Positions 34,641 to 46,764 of a DNA stretch of 64,000 bases are shown here, piece by piece; the first letter of the stretch is position 1; each line of letters begins with the position of its first letter. The translations under genes and the position numbers were made by a program. The notes beneath the pieces were generated by a model. It had not been told where the DNA came from, did no database searches, and saw only the letters and a program-made list of their open reading frames with translations. The stretch covers positions 10,850,001-10,914,000 of the forward strand of contig NC_059539.1 in NCBI RefSeq assembly GCF_905220415.1, written 5' to 3'. This DNA is from Colias croceus. Lineage: Eukaryota; Arthropoda; Insecta; Lepidoptera; Pieridae.

Positions 34641-35174
34641 TTTATTTTACTCTTTCGGTTCTATGCTGTTTTATGTGTCGTAATTCGTAAAACACTACAT
34701 ACTATAGGTACTCAATACGAACTAGCACTAAATAGCATTAATTTTGAACAAATATCCTTTTATTTCTTGTAAAGTGAGAGTCATATTAAAGCAACATAAG
34801 GATGCTGATATAATAATTGAAGATCATATTATGATCATATTATGCCCACTGCGTTTGTTTTATATTCAATCTAACACTACTCGTGTATTACGTCACATTC
34901 TGGGAAATCAGAGCAACATTCGTCATAGGTAGGTAGTAATTTAGTAAACAGATTGACGCGCCGTATAAATTAAAAAATTCTTATAACGGAACGATTTTTT
35001 AAATTAAACTTACAAAAGCTACCGTGACGCCCGGGCCCGCTGCGCCGCTTCGCCCGCTTTAAAATATAGGGTACCTATAATTTTACACTAAAACCATCCT
35101 CTATCTACATATTTAAAAAAAAACGAAAAATCGCATCAATATCGGTTGCGCGGAGCAAAACTTTTTTTGATTAT

Positions 35175-35395
35175 TGAAGTGAAACTTCAAATCGGGGTTG
35201 GAAAAAAATTTTGTGTAACATTTTTTCGTTACGCGTGATATTTTTCCGAAACGCGCCATCTTTTTCTTATCCCTACCACGCGTGATTCGGTATTTCTGTA
35301 AAGTTGCCTAAAGTAAATTATTTTTTGAAAAATAAGGTCATATAGAAGTTTCACTTCTTACGTGTGTACACTAGTACACGCACACATTTTTTTAT
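35175..35395 (-). mobile_element. MITE family 'GAAGTGAAACTTCTT' copy 2
   Basis: Reverse orientation: 'ttgaagtgaaacttcaaatcgggg' to 'agaagtttcacttcttacgtgtgtacactagtacacgcacaca'. Internal 'cttatccctaccacgcgtgattcg' matches the other copies. Confidence 0.75.
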
Positions 35396-37024
35396 ATGTA
35401 CTATATGTACTGATAGTGATGTAACTTTCAAGACATTAATTTACAGATACAATTTATGGGCCAGCCACTCGTATTTCCTTTTATTTAAACTATATAGAAA
35501 CTAATGAGCCAAATCGGTATGTAGCAAAAAGGTCATAATATTCATTTACAGTCGTTGCTCAATGCAAAAAAAATATTGAATATCGCAATCAACTCGAAGT
35601 AGCAAAAACATTAGATAAACATTAGATACAACGTAAATACTTAACGATTTAATACACAAACAACTTTCGGTTTCAAATAAACAACTACACGTTTATTACA
35701 TCATTTCTACTTCTAGTAGGTAATTAATATAGCTAAGTTTCAAAGCTTTACGACCATAATTTTGTCCTTTCAAAACTATAAAAAAAAAAGGTCGATGAGC
35801 TTGATTACGTCCACAACACTTGTGTTGTAACTCAAAATTCGCAACATTCTAACCTTGGAGACCACGGATTATCATGAACTAGATTAGTCACTAGATAACT
35901 GTGCGCGTGTCACTTTCTGTATTCAGTTATGCGCAAAATTCTCAAGTCGTTGTAATTTTACCCACATCTTCGTAGCAGGTCAAGTGTAACGTACCTACTA
36001 CCTACCTAATTAATTATAATGAGAAACCCACAGACTTGATGTTTCTCTATAAATATGTTATTAATACGTTTTACGGTGAAAGTAAGCTAAAATTTCGTTA
36101 TGAGAGTTTAATTGGAGGAATGTAAAATTGTAAAGACATTAATATAGTATCAACATTAATCCTTTAAAATGTATAGCGTGATTTGTAAATCGTGACGCTA
36201 ATATACGAGTAATTGGTGATGTGTGTGAGGAATGATTATACAAATGACGCGCTTGACTTACATACAAATTACGTTTTGTCTCATCTAGTTTAATATATGC
36301 GTTGACTGTATTAGGGCTAGGCACTCGTATAATAATAAGTGTATAGTAACGTGCTAACTAAAATATTAATATAGTACGAATATAATATTTTCATCGGTAT
36401 CTAATACAATAATTGAGCTTTTTAAGTATACTATCAAAAACAATGGAAAATAAATGATAATTCCCTACTACTGCTCTACTATTGCCTAATTTTTGCCACT
36501 ATTACTATATTTTCATGTTTTGAAATATAGTATTTAATATCTATCTTCCATAAAAGGTGGTAATCCTAACTGTGTCTAATCTTCGCCTTTCGAGGGGGGC
36601 CGGGGGAGCTATGCTCCAAACCACAGAACATATAAAGAGAGGTCTCCAAACTATTACATTATCTGTGCTCCAAGTGTGCTCCAAACTATTGCGCATTATA
36701 ACTACATACACACAATAATTATTTTATGAATGAGCGTGTATTGTAGATTAGACGCAAATGATAATATAAAACAATGTCATAGGAAATTACGTCGATTATA
36801 TGAGAATTCTGCTCGCGTTGTGGGTCTTGAAGGAATTTTAAGCTTCCGAATTAGTATTCTTATCCGTATTACAATATGGCAAAATGATATCACTCCATAA
36901 TCTGTAGAGGTATATGGAGGTTGTTCTAATATAATACTTAGGAAATAGGTGTACTTACATATATACTATGTTTAGATAGAAGAAGAAGTTTAGTTTATAC
37001 AGAAGGGGGGAAGTCAGCTCTCAA
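35396..37024. other. AT-rich stretch with a purine/GC patch
   Basis: At 36560-36720, 'cttcgcctttcgaggggggccgggggagctatgctccaaaccacagaacatataaagag' is a GC-rich fragment with repeated 'gctccaaactatt'. It resembles no gene. Remaining sequence has no recognised feature. Confidence 0.35.
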
Positions 37025-37195
37025 AAATGAAGTCTAGAGATAGGTGCACCGTGCATTATGCATACCTACATGTTTCACTGATCGATTTTCTTTAGGGACA
37101 AGTAGATGATCAGCCTTCTCCTGCCAGACCAAAACATTTCTTTTTCTTCGTCTCCACCGCCCAGGGTTCACCCCATCGGTTCTACGCTCACGTCA
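37025..37195 (-). mobile_element. tRNA-derived SINE, family 1 (reverse copy)
   Basis: Reverse complement of 30421-30622: 'atgaagtctagagataggtgca', 'tgtttcactgatcgattttctttagggacaagtag', 'gatcagccttctcctgccagacc' and 'cgtctccaccgcccagggttcaccccatcggttctacgctcacg'. The B box is decayed here. Confidence 0.65.
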
Positions 37196-37967
37196 TCACG
37201 TGTCAACCACTGTTGACTGTACCATGGGGGCGGTCACGTCAGCTCGTAGGTATCTGTTTATTCCAGTGATTGATACATTTATCGCTTCTACGCAAAATCC
37301 GCCATTGTTGGGAATACCCGAATCATAGATAATAAGTATGTTTTACGAATGAATGATTTACCACATATTATATGTATTTTATTATGTACACGTGTTGAAA
37401 TATATAACAATATGTAATGAACTAGCGAAGTCGAAATATTTTATTTTACTACTTCTGTAGTTTATGACTTAGCTTATGTGACCGAGCGGTTAATTATATG
37501 GGGTCAATACACGTTTGGAAAAATAAATTTTGATAGACTTATTAGTTATATTGCCTGTGCCTATATATATAAGTACCTATGCCTGTTTTTTCTTAAAAAA
37601 AGTTTACTGTAATATTATAGGGTCAGTTGTAGTTTGTGATAATATTGCAGGTTTTAAATGTAAGGAAAAAAAATAATAGATAAGTACGCAGAGTATTAAT
37701 TACTGACATTATTATATGGTTCCAAAATAAATCATGAAGTGGTCGAAATATTGTATTTAAATTCATTCAATATTATACCAGAAAACCCGTAGTACGAAAA
37801 CTAGAATCTAGTAAAAACTCCTTCAGTGAGAATACTTCAGTAAAAATGTCCAAAACAAAGAAAAATATTGTTTGTCTGTGGTCTGTGATATTTTAATCTT
37901 CGTTAAAGGTGGGCGCTATGTAGAGCGGCCAATAATTGGAAAATCGTCAAAGCGGTGACGTTATTAA

Positions 37968-38763
37968 CCCTTAACTAGAGTCGTGAAACATTGTTACGTA
38001 TGTATAGTCGTGGGTCCATTAGACCCATGTATTTTGAAATGGTCATAATTACTTATTTATGCATTTTTTTAGGTAAATTTAAATAAAACATGATATTTTA
38101 GTTTATAAAGAATACATATTATAAAAATCAGCAATTAGAACTTTTATTTACTTAACATAATTTCACTTATAAAATCAGTCGTTGTTTTCTTACACAACAA
38201 AAAGGCGTCTTACAAAAATTGTAAATCTCAACAAAATTTTGGGCTCCCTGCATTTAGTGCACAAATGATCAGAACTTTCACAATTAGATATTTCAATTTT
38301 CAGAGCTCGCGTCATGTTCTCTCTCGACAACAAAATCTACATCATCATCGGAAAACTCATTATCCTGATCTAGTTTCTGCAATACGGGTAGGTGTTGAGT
38401 TTTCATCGGAGTCTTCATCATTTCTTAACAATTCTTCATTTAACCATTGTTCTAACATCTCTTCGTTATCAACATGTACACTTCTGGGATTCGACATAGC
38501 GAAAAACTAAAAAAAATACAATAATAAATTTAATAACGAAAATAAAAAAGTTACGTATCTATAGTCGTGGGTCCAGTGGACCCCTGTAAAGGTCAGTACC
38601 TACCTAAGGAGTACCGAGCCGAACACGTCTGTCTCACAGGATACTCTCCGGCGTACTACAGGAAGGTACTGAGCAGTGGGAGGTTCTGCGGTAAGTGCCG
38701 TGGAGTAAACGAGACTTTAAAAACTCAACCTGGGTCCATTGGACCCACGACTCTAGTTAAGGG
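37968..38763. mobile_element. piggyBac-type element, internally deleted, with TTAA target sites
   Basis: CCCTTAACTAGAGTCGTG at the left and CACGACTCTAGTTAAGGG at the right are perfect inverted ends directly flanked by TTAA (37964-37967, 38764-38767), the target signature of piggyBac. Subterminal palindromes of the type GGGTCCAnTGGACCC occur at about 38012, 38570 and 38733. A short minus-strand relic of the transposase start is inside (38360-38497). At about 0.8 kb it is far shorter than autonomous elements, which are usually 2.3 kb or more. Confidence 0.82.
38360..38497 (-). pseudogene. piggyBac transposase N-terminal relic
   Basis: From the ATG at 38497, 45 codons read MSNPRSVHVDNEEMLEQWLN and then an acidic ELLRNDEDSDENS stretch before a stop. 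A neighbouring frame continues with DNEFSDDDVDF, again acidic, so an indel probably broke the sequence. Acidic N-termini are usual in piggyBac transposases. The DDD catalytic core is absent. Assignment rests mainly on the element's ends. Confidence 0.5.
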
Positions 38764-39177
38764 TTAATAACTTTTTATATTTAGATAATACCTACTAGGC
38801 CAATGTACCGACTTAGTGCCAGACAAAAGTTAATCATGGCGGTCAAATACAAGTTTCAAATTAATAATTAATGTTTATAAATTTAATATTCATTCAGTTA
38901 TTAGAATTACAGGTTGTATTTATAATCATAACAAAATTTTGTTTCTTAGACGTATTTTGAGAAGCCTTTCACTATCAGATAGTATTTAATATTTATGATT
39001 AAAATAAACATCAATGCACCTCTTTAGTACAAAGGTCGTCGGTACTCAAATGTGTTTTAAGAGTTATTTCTACGAATTGTTATAATAAAATATTGTATTA
39101 TTCGCATTACAATTTACACGTGTCGAATATTATAATATGTTTCATTGCGATATGCGTAGTAATATTTTATGATAACA

Positions 39178-39215
39178 CTAGCTTTCCACCCGCAGCCTCG
39201 TTTGCATAAACGAAA
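39178..39215 (-). mobile_element. Helitron 3'-end fragment
   Basis: 'actagctttccacccgcagcctcgtttg' is the hairpin and CTAG end of a family B/G copy; the rest is lost. Confidence 0.45.
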
Positions 39216-39483
39216 TTCTCACGATAATGACTTTGGTAAAATAGCCTGTCATCTATATTTGCTTCTTAATTATCTTCAGACACACAAATCATACCATGAA
39301 ATCGCTTTGTTGCGGTGTGAAAGATAGACCACTTACTTTTGCAGGATTACCGAGAAAAAGAATTGGATGGTCGAATTTAGAGCATCAGGTTACCATATAC
39401 GTAATTATTATGATATAGGTAAGTATGTGATAAAATTAAATGTGATAGTGCGTTCCTTAGTATTCGTTCATGAAACACAGAGA

Positions 39484-39550
39484 AACCATGGGCGTAGCCA
39501 CGTTGGGGCAGGGTGGGGCACTTGCCCCACTCTAGATTTAACCTGGAAGG
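39484..39550 (+). repeat. Fragment of 'GGGCGTAGCCACG' repeat
   Basis: 'catgggcgtagccacgttggggcagggtggggcacttgccccac' is a GC-rich fragment of a dispersed repeat. A similar 'agtggcgtgcctagggtg...gggcaaggcaag' is at 62493-62530. Parent element not identified. Confidence 0.4.
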
Positions 39551-39638
39551 TAGGTAGATACCTAACCAAATCTAAAAATTGAAGTAAGTACCTACTAACT
39601 CTTTTGACTGACTAACACCTAACATTTTATATGTAAGA

Positions 39639-39970
39639 CTAGCTTCCGCCCGCGACTCCGTCCGCGCGGAAAAATTAAGAAAAATTAAGATTTATATTTT
39701 TTTCTACGTATTTTTCCGGGATAAAAAGTATTCTATTTTATGCCCAGGATAATAAGGTATAATTATACCAAGTTTCATCGAAATCAAACCGTTAGTTTTC
39801 ACGTGATGCCTTCACATACAGACAGACAGACAGACAGACAGACAGACGGACAGACAGACAGACAAAAAATTTTTTAATCACATCGATCCAGTAACACCCA
39901 CTGCTATTTATTTTTTCAATATTTTCAATGTACAGAATTGACCCTTCTACAGATTTATTATATGTATAGA
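39639..39970 (-). mobile_element. Helitron, family C
   Basis: Starts CTAGCTTCCGCCCGCGACTC and ends with the complement of TC-TATACATATAATAAATC; one (GACA)n array. This uninterrupted copy shows the empty site of the foldback insertion seen at 7407-8236. Confidence 0.8.
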
Positions 39971-40603
39971 TGTTGATTATAAAAGGCAAGTTCTACAGAG
40001 TTTCTTGTGGGTTCTTCTCTGTAGAAACTGATTAACAAACCAGTGGTATACTGTAAAGCGCTTCTAAAAAAATATCAGTAGAATCAATAAATGTTTCAGT
40101 TTGACAGACAGACCAACTGCAGAGTTTCTTTAGGCCTCTTCTAAAGAAATCTAAAACTTCTGTCAGAAAAATGGTAATAAATTTTTATGTAATAATAAAA
40201 TCAAAGGTGTGAAAAGAAGTATATATAAAAACAATTATTTTATATACTTTGGCTTTTATACATATATTGCCTGACTTCATTAAACAACAGTTTAAAGTTT
40301 AAACAGACAGTTTCAACAGATTTAAATTATTGGCTCAAAATATTTGCACAGAACAACCCAAGTTTCTTCAGCTGGATAAACAATAGAAATTACGATTTAT
40401 TTTCAGTTTATACTTTTGTCATTTGACCCTGAAAGTAAAAAATTCAAAATATTTCTATAGCTCATGTGTTGTTATTCTGTTGTAAAAAACAAGTAAAGTT
40501 TCATCCAAATCTATTCGTTTTAAACATACATATGCATACATTTTCGCATTTATAATATTAGCAGGAACAGGATGAGTGCCTCTCTATCAATTTTATGAAA
40601 ATA

Positions 40604-40781
40604 CTAGCGGTCCGCCCCGGCTTCGCCCGTGGTACATATTTACGTTTTCTTTACATAAGAACCATCCTCGTACTTCAAGGAATATAATAAAAAAATAATT
40701 ATCGAAATCGGTCCACCCGTTCACGCGTGATGCCGTAACCAAGGAAAACGGGTTTCATTTTTTTATATAGGTATGTATAGA
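40604..40781 (-). mobile_element. Helitron, family D
   Basis: CTAGCGGTCCGCCCCGGCTTCG at the start, 'accatcctcgtacttcaaggaatataataa' in the body, and the complement of TCTATACATACC at the end. Confidence 0.78.
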
Positions 40782-40939
40782 TATGAAGTGGAACTTTTTG
40801 ATTCAAATAAGCTGCATACCTAAAATACCTAATTGATCTAGAAAATGTACTCCGACAGAAATACAAAAAAAAAATTATTCCTGTTGGACATATTATGCTA
40901 TATTTTGTTATTGTTTAGTTTATAACACACCATGACACT

Positions 40940-41143
40940 ATAGCTCTATCCCGCGGTTACACCCGCATTGCTCCGCTCCTGACAGTTGATCTTAGCATGA
41001 TGATATTATAATATAGATATAGCCTATATAAATCGATAAATGGGCTATCTAAAACCGAAATAATTTTTCAAACCGGACCAGTAGTTCCCGAGATAAGCGC
41101 GTTCAAACAAACAAACTGTTCAGCTTTATAATATTAGTATAGA
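40940..41143 (-). mobile_element. Helitron, family A
   Basis: 'ctatcccgcggttacacccgcattgctccgctcc' to 'cagctttataatattagtataga'. The CTAG end has decayed to CTAT. Confidence 0.75.
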
Positions 41144-41348
41144 TTTGCAATGTGCTTGTGCAGTACCATGCACTAGAAGTGCAACGTGCATTATTCCTAG
41201 ACCCCTTCTAATTGATTCCGCATAATTCAATCGATTACTATTCTCTATCCAAACATAATAATTAGCAGATGTTATGCTTCATGACCTTTTCTAGCACATG
41301 TGCAGGTGCTTTTATTTATGATTGCAGTACACCAGGCCATATATTATA

Positions 41349-41546
41349 CTAGCTGCTCCGCGCGGTTTCACCCCCGTGGCTCCACCCCTGTTGGTCGTAG
41401 CGTGATGACACATAGCCTATAACCTTCCTCGATAAATGGGCTATATAACAGCGAAAGAATTCTCACATCGGACCAGTCGTTCCCGAGATTAGCGCGTTCA
41501 AACAAACAAACAAACAAACTCTTCAGCTTTATAATATTAGTATAGA
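41349..41546 (-). mobile_element. Helitron, family A
   Basis: Both ends present: CTAGCTGCTCCGCGCGG and the complement of TCTATACTAATATTATAAAGC. It is separated from the previous copy by only about 200 bases. Confidence 0.82.
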
Positions 41547-41593
41547 TTATACATTTATATACCCATACCTACCAACTTTCATTGACTTACCTA

Positions 41594-41740
41594 CTAGCTG
41601 CGACCCGCGGTTTTTCCTATTGTTCCTGTGGGAATATAGGTATGAGAAATAACCTAACTTGGGCTATTTTTATACCTATCGACTTATTACAACAGCTATC
41701 TGTCAGTGAAAGTCCCATCAAAGTCGGTCCAGCCCACAGA
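41594..41740 (-). mobile_element. Helitron-like fragment, 'CTAGCTGCGACCCGCGG' type
   Basis: Starts CTAGCTGCGACCCGCGGTTTTTCC and continues 'aataacctaacttgggctat' and 'cagtgaaagtcccatcaaagtcggtccagcc'. Its 5' end is not found. Confidence 0.55.
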
Positions 41741-41770
41741 ACATAATATAAACCTCTCTTTATTATGTAA

Positions 41771-42485
41771 CTAGCTGTGCCACGCGGTTTCACCCTCATT
41801 TCTCCGCTCCTATTGGTCATGATGATATATAGCCTTATAACCTTTCTCGATAAATGGGCTATCTATAGTAGAGCCATTTTAATAGGCAACATTTGAGTTT
41901 TGACAGTTCAACATAATTCAACAACGTAACCTTATAGTAACGACGACATAGAATAACATGATATTTCGTTTTGTTAGAACTGCACATTTGCTTAACTTTT
42001 TTAAATTACGATTACATATTTATAATAATAATGACCAATACAAGTAATTTTAAGATTTCATTTTACTGATAAACCATTCTAAACATAATAAACAATTTCT
42101 GAATTGAAGAACTGACGTCGCTACAATTTTGTGTCAATAAACCTTTTTTCTTTTTAAATACCAGAGATGTTACTCTAAAAATCGAAATCTGACATCTAGA
42201 ATCGAATGCATTGATTACTTGTGAATAAAAATCATCATAAATTAATAAATTCGATTGACAAATGTTTCAAATCCGTATCGATTAATTCACTTTAATCGAT
42301 GTTTTTATACAAGTTACATCTCTTCGAAGATAAAATTGATAGACGTCAAATGTTGCCTATTAAATTGGCTCGACTATAACACCTTGATAACACCGAAAGA
42401 ATTTTAAAAATCGGACCAGTAGTTCTTGAGATTAGCGCGTTCAAACAAACAAACAAACTCTTCAGTTTTATAATATTAGTATAGA
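41771..42485 (-). mobile_element. Helitron, family A, split by a TA-inserting MITE
   Basis: CTAGCTGTGCCACGCGG at 41771 to the complement of TCTATACTAATATTATAAAAC at 42485. The body is interrupted at 'gggctatc-TA' by a 511-base insert and resumes 'TA-acacc...gaaagaattttaaaaatcgg'. Eleven bases (ttgataacacc) are duplicated on the right. Confidence 0.8.
41866..42376. mobile_element. Tc1/mariner-type MITE (TA target), nested
   Basis: Inverted ends of about 30 bases: TAGTAGAGCCATTTTAATAGG at the left and 'gcctattaaattggctcgacta' at the right. TA is duplicated at both flanks (41864-41865 and 42377-42378), as checked against the uninterrupted family A consensus 'gctatctaacaccg'. No open frame of note. 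Confidence 0.75.
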
Positions 42486-42888
42486 TAGGGTCCAAACCGT
42501 TCCTGAGATTAGCCGTAACAAACAGACAGAGAAAAATTGTCAAAATTAGATATTATTTTGGTATATGTACAGTGTGTCACAATATATTCATTTAGTAATT
42601 TACATCGGTTATTTGAATATATTATGTTATTAACAGACACTCCAGTACTTATTGGTAAGCTGCAACATTGTTGCATAAATATTTATCGGCTGCACATCAC
42701 CTGTTTTCATATTTATCGGTGTTTATAATTATTTATGTAGAAATAGATAACGTTCTTATCATTATTATCAGAGAGTATCATGAGTTAGTATCTACAATTT
42801 TACATGAGTTATTGTTGAATAGAGTATTTTAATAGTGTTTTTATCATTAATGGAATAAAATTAACTTAAGTATGAAACGAGTAATAAA

Positions 42889-43075
42889 AAATGTGTGCGT
42901 GTACTAGTGAAACTTCTTTATGACCTTGTTTTTCAAAAAATAATTTACTATACGCAACTTTACAGAAATACGTCGAATCACGCGTGGTAGGGATAAGTAA
43001 AAGATGGCGCGTGACGAAAAAATGTTACACTAAATTTTTTTCCAACGCCGATAAGGAATACAAGTTTCACTTCAA
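42889..43075 (+). mobile_element. MITE family 'GAAGTGAAACTTCTT' copy 3
   Basis: 'tgtgtgcgtgtactagtgaaacttctttatgacc' (with a 14-base deletion against copies 1 and 2) to 'aagtttcacttca'. Contains 'cgaatcacgcgtggtagggataag'. Confidence 0.75.
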
Positions 43076-43122
43076 AAAATTATTTCTGTTTTCACACATA
43101 ATTTAAAACAACACGAATATCG

Positions 43123-43440
43123 GCCTATTACCACAGTATTACAATATATTTTTAGCCGACTTCAAAAAAAAGGAGGTTATCAATTCGGCCGGTATATTTT
43201 TTTTTATGTATGTACACCGATTACTGCGAGGTTTTTGAACCGATTTACGTGATTCTTTTTTTGTTCGATGCGGGATAGTGTCGAATTGGTCCCATAAAAA
43301 TTAAATTCGGATAGGCCCCAGTAGTTTTTATTTTATGATCATTTTTGTCTGTATTTGTAAATGTTGCAAGTGCAAGTTTGAAGTCGGTTGTTTTTAACGC
43401 AGTTATCACTTGTAATACTGTGCTATTACCACAGATACAC
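43123..43440. repeat. Small palindrome interrupted by a 'CCGACTTC' repeat
   Basis: 'ctattaccacagtattacaatat' at the left is answered by 'ttgtaatactgtgctattaccacag' at the right, with repeat 43153-43400 between them. The intact palindrome of the same type is at 51547-51600. Confidence 0.55.
43153..43400 (+). mobile_element. Repeat family 'AACCGACTTCAAAAAAGGAGG' copy 1
   Basis: Left end 'agccgacttcaaaaaaaaggaggttatcaattcggccgg' and right end 'tttgaagtcggttgtttttaacgc' are inverse over about 13 bases. The body has 'accgatttacgtgattc' and 'cgatgcgggatagtgtcgaattggtcc'. Other copies: 44643-45111, 57333-57596. Confidence 0.7.
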
Positions 43441-43810
43441 TTTCATTGAGATCATTTTTCTATGAGTGAGCCTATTAATTTTTTTTTATAATTTACTTTT
43501 GCTGCTTAGTATAAAAAACACAAGCTAAGTCACTAATCAAATAGGTACTACATAGAATGAATCGTAAAAAAATTAATTAGGTTTTTTTTTCGCACACTTC
43601 CTGTATACCTACTTTACCATAAATCATTGTACACAAAAGAGATTACATAAACGTAGGTACATTAATTATGATTTTTCATCCCATAAATTTAACAATATTG
43701 TTTTAAAACCTCGCAATTACATTTACATACAATGTTTGTAACTTTTTCCTCGACTTCACTACATACCTAGGTAGTTTTAGTTTGAAATGTTTGAGTTTAT
43801 GTTTGAGTTT

Positions 43811-43992
43811 AGTATAAAACAAAGTCGCTTTCTCTGTCCCTATATCCCTTTGTATGCTTAAATCTTTAAAACTACGCAACGGATTTTGATGCGGTTTTTT
43901 TTTAATAGATAAAGTGATTCAAGAAGAAGGTTTTAGTATATAATTTATTAGGTTTTAGACAAAGCGGGCGAAGTCGCAGGCAGGTAAGCTAG
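43811..43992 (+). mobile_element. Helitron-like, family E
   Basis: 'agtataaaacaaagtcgctttctctgtccc', 'aaaactacgcaacggattttgatgcgg', ending 'caaagcgggcgaagtcgcaggcaggtaagCTAG'. Other copies are at 48023-48202 and 53772-53941. Confidence 0.75.
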
Positions 43993-44642
43993 TTATGAAC
44001 ATAATTATAATATAGCTAGGCTTTCATTACTTACATTTAGTTCATTTTACATACTTACATGAAGATAATTGGATCAGTTGGTTACAATAAATTCTCGTAA
44101 TTAACTATAAAATAACTCGTAACGAATCAAAAGGCGTAAAGTCAACATGATAAGGGTAAGGTACCATGATCGTTTAATTAATTACTTTTTATCTAAATCA
44201 CAAACTATTACAGTAAATAATAAAAATTAACGAGGTTGATTCTGTAGACTTGTTGAGTTCCCGAGTAGGTATTATTTCTGTGTTCATAATATTTTCCTTA
44301 TATGTATTTTCATTTTAATGTCGATAAAATATAATTATAATATTATCATCGTGGTGGTAGTACTCAAAAAGGTGAGATATAAATAAATCAAAACAAATTC
44401 GGTTATGAAAGCCAATGTCGAAGTAGTATATTACATTGCGATATTTTTCAAATAAGAAAAGGATCGACATAGCGGCATATGTTGAGACATGATAGCTGTT
44501 AATTCTGTGCAATTAGGTAATAACTAATAACATACGTAAGCAATATCGTTTTATTTCAATTTTGTGAACGAACCAGACAAAGTAAAACAAACAATTATTG
44601 ATAGGTATCATGTAAGAAGGATTTCCAAGTGAATTGTATTTT

Positions 44643-45111
44643 TAACCGACTTCAAAAAAAGGAGGAGGTTATCAATTCGGCCGGTATATTTTTTTATGTA
44701 TGTACACCGATTACTCCGAGGTTTCTTAACCGATTTACGTGATTCTTTTTTTGTGCGATGCGTGATAGTGTCAAATTGGTCCTATAAAATTTATTCGGAT
44801 AGGCCCAGTAGTTTTTATTATATGAACATTTTTGTCTGTAATGACTTAATTTGAAATTTAGCAAGTAACTTTCATTCACTTCCCGGTCACCGATTGAGCT
44901 GAAATTTTGTATACGTATGTAAATTGGATTTAGCGATGAAACGTTACCATGACATAGAGCTGATTTGATGATGGAATCGGAAGGTGGCCATAGGAACTCA
45001 GTTATATATTGACTCAACTTTATCGAGATTGGGCTCGTTTATTTTTTGATTTTATAGAAATAACTGAGTTGTCGGTTGTCAAAATAGTCGGTTGTTGTTA
45101 ACGTAGTTATT
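44643..45111 (+). mobile_element. Repeat family 'AACCGACTTCAAAAAAGGAGG' copy 2 (longer)
   Basis: 'aaccgacttcaaaaaaaggaggaggttatc' at the left, ending 'gtcggttgtcaaaatagtcggttgttgttaacg'. It is about 220 bases longer than copies 1 and 3, because of a body segment ('cacttcccggtcaccgattgagctgaaat...') missing from them. Confidence 0.7.
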
Positions 45112-45353
45112 ATTATTCAATTAACATTTGACACAAAGAGCAACATTCCTTTTCTTAATTGGATCAATATAATATAATTATTATACCGTATGCGTGGGCG
45201 CCCTTTACTCCATCTATCTTTTGGTCCGATGATGCGTAAAACCGACACGAGAGGAAGTCAGCCTTATTATATCTTCGATTTATATTGACATTAAAAATAA
45301 ACTATTTTCAATATGATAAAATGTGAGACATCTTGCGTTATATTAATAGCACA

Positions 45354-45533
45354 ACTAGCCTCACTTGCCCCCCCGGTTTTACCTGCATTGCTCCGCTCCT
45401 ATTTGTCTTAGCCTTATGATATATAGGCTAAAATTCCTCGATAAATGGACTGTCTAAGAATGAAATAATTTTTCAAATCAGATTAAGCGCGTTTAAGCAA
45501 TCAAACAAACTCTTCAGCTTTATACTATTAGTA
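45354..45533 (-). mobile_element. Helitron, family A (diverged)
   Basis: CTAGCCTCACTTGCCCCCCC to 'cagctttatactattagta'. Substitutions throughout make it older than the other family A copies. Confidence 0.7.
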
Positions 45534-46764
45534 GCGTTTAGCTATTATGTATTCTGTGCTATTAGTATAAATTCGTGATATCTTTATTTAAATGTTTTGT
45601 TATTTCAGTCTTAGTGACTTAATAAAATCTATGTTGATACAGTCGCATTTAAAAACACCACATTGTGCCAAATGACAAAAACGCCCTTGAAGAGTTTCGA
45701 AGAAATCACAAAAAACATTGAATTTAAATTAATAACAAATGTGTTGTATCCAGCAAGTAATAAAATTGTATTTTTTCACTCTGTAGAATTTTTCGAAAAG
45801 TGGCAGCATCCACAAAAAATAAGATTTTAATTGATCCAATTATAATGTTCAAAGAAAGGAAAAAAGAAAAACATTTCTTCAAAACAAAAAGGGAGGAATG
45901 TCACTAAATGTTTGTGCTAAGCTCCACTAGTTATATTATTAACTCCAGTAAAAAACAAATTAATTGTAGGCGTAGTAAAAAGGCGACTGTCTTCCGTAGA
46001 GACATTTTCAGTAAAGACGCCGCGTTATGCTCCATTTACACTATGTCATTTTCTTGCACATTCAAGGGCAATATTTTAAAGCTACTGTCTACACCTTAGG
46101 CACAATTATCGACTTTCAATAATTTTTGGCAGCTTATTACATGCGGCTTAAGTATAAAAAAAATGAAATGAAACCAAGAAAATTTTAAATCAAAACATAA
46201 TATTATATAATATAACAAATCAGTGATGTTACGTTTTATTTGTTTTTAATTTGTTTGTGTTGTCATGTCTTGTATTGCTATTATTTATTGCATACAAATA
46301 CAGGCAAGAAATTTACATCATGTAAATGGGTCTTTAGAAATCATATGCAGGAGGACATTTATCGCTGAGGGATTAAGGTATGCGTAAACGCATTCTTATC
46401 CAAAAAAAGTAGTTTAATGAAGAAATTCCTGGATACTTGGGCGACTAAATTGGTATGCTCTATTTATAACTTGTGTCCTATTAGGAAGTGAAGTTTATAA
46501 ATTATGTTATAACATTTTATAGCCTCAATATTTGCGCTAAATTAACACATATTAAGTGATGTTGATGTTCTTTCTTTCTTTCTTTCTTTCTTATCGAGTG
46601 TACAAACTTCCCCAATAAATGGACTGAATTAGAAATTAAAACAATTATTCGTGGCTTCGTTTCCTTCTCAGGGCAAATATTTGTGTGATGAACATCGATG
46701 TTTGATCCGTGTCTGAGTGTTAATTATCTATATAAGTATTTATTTAAAATTATATATGTATGTT
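45534..46764. other. AT-rich stretch with (TTTC)n microsatellite
   Basis: A (TTTC)n run is at about 46571-46592. The region 45640-46100 is more complex but no known element or gene could be recognised; the frame 45908-46099 lacks family resemblance. Confidence 0.4.
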
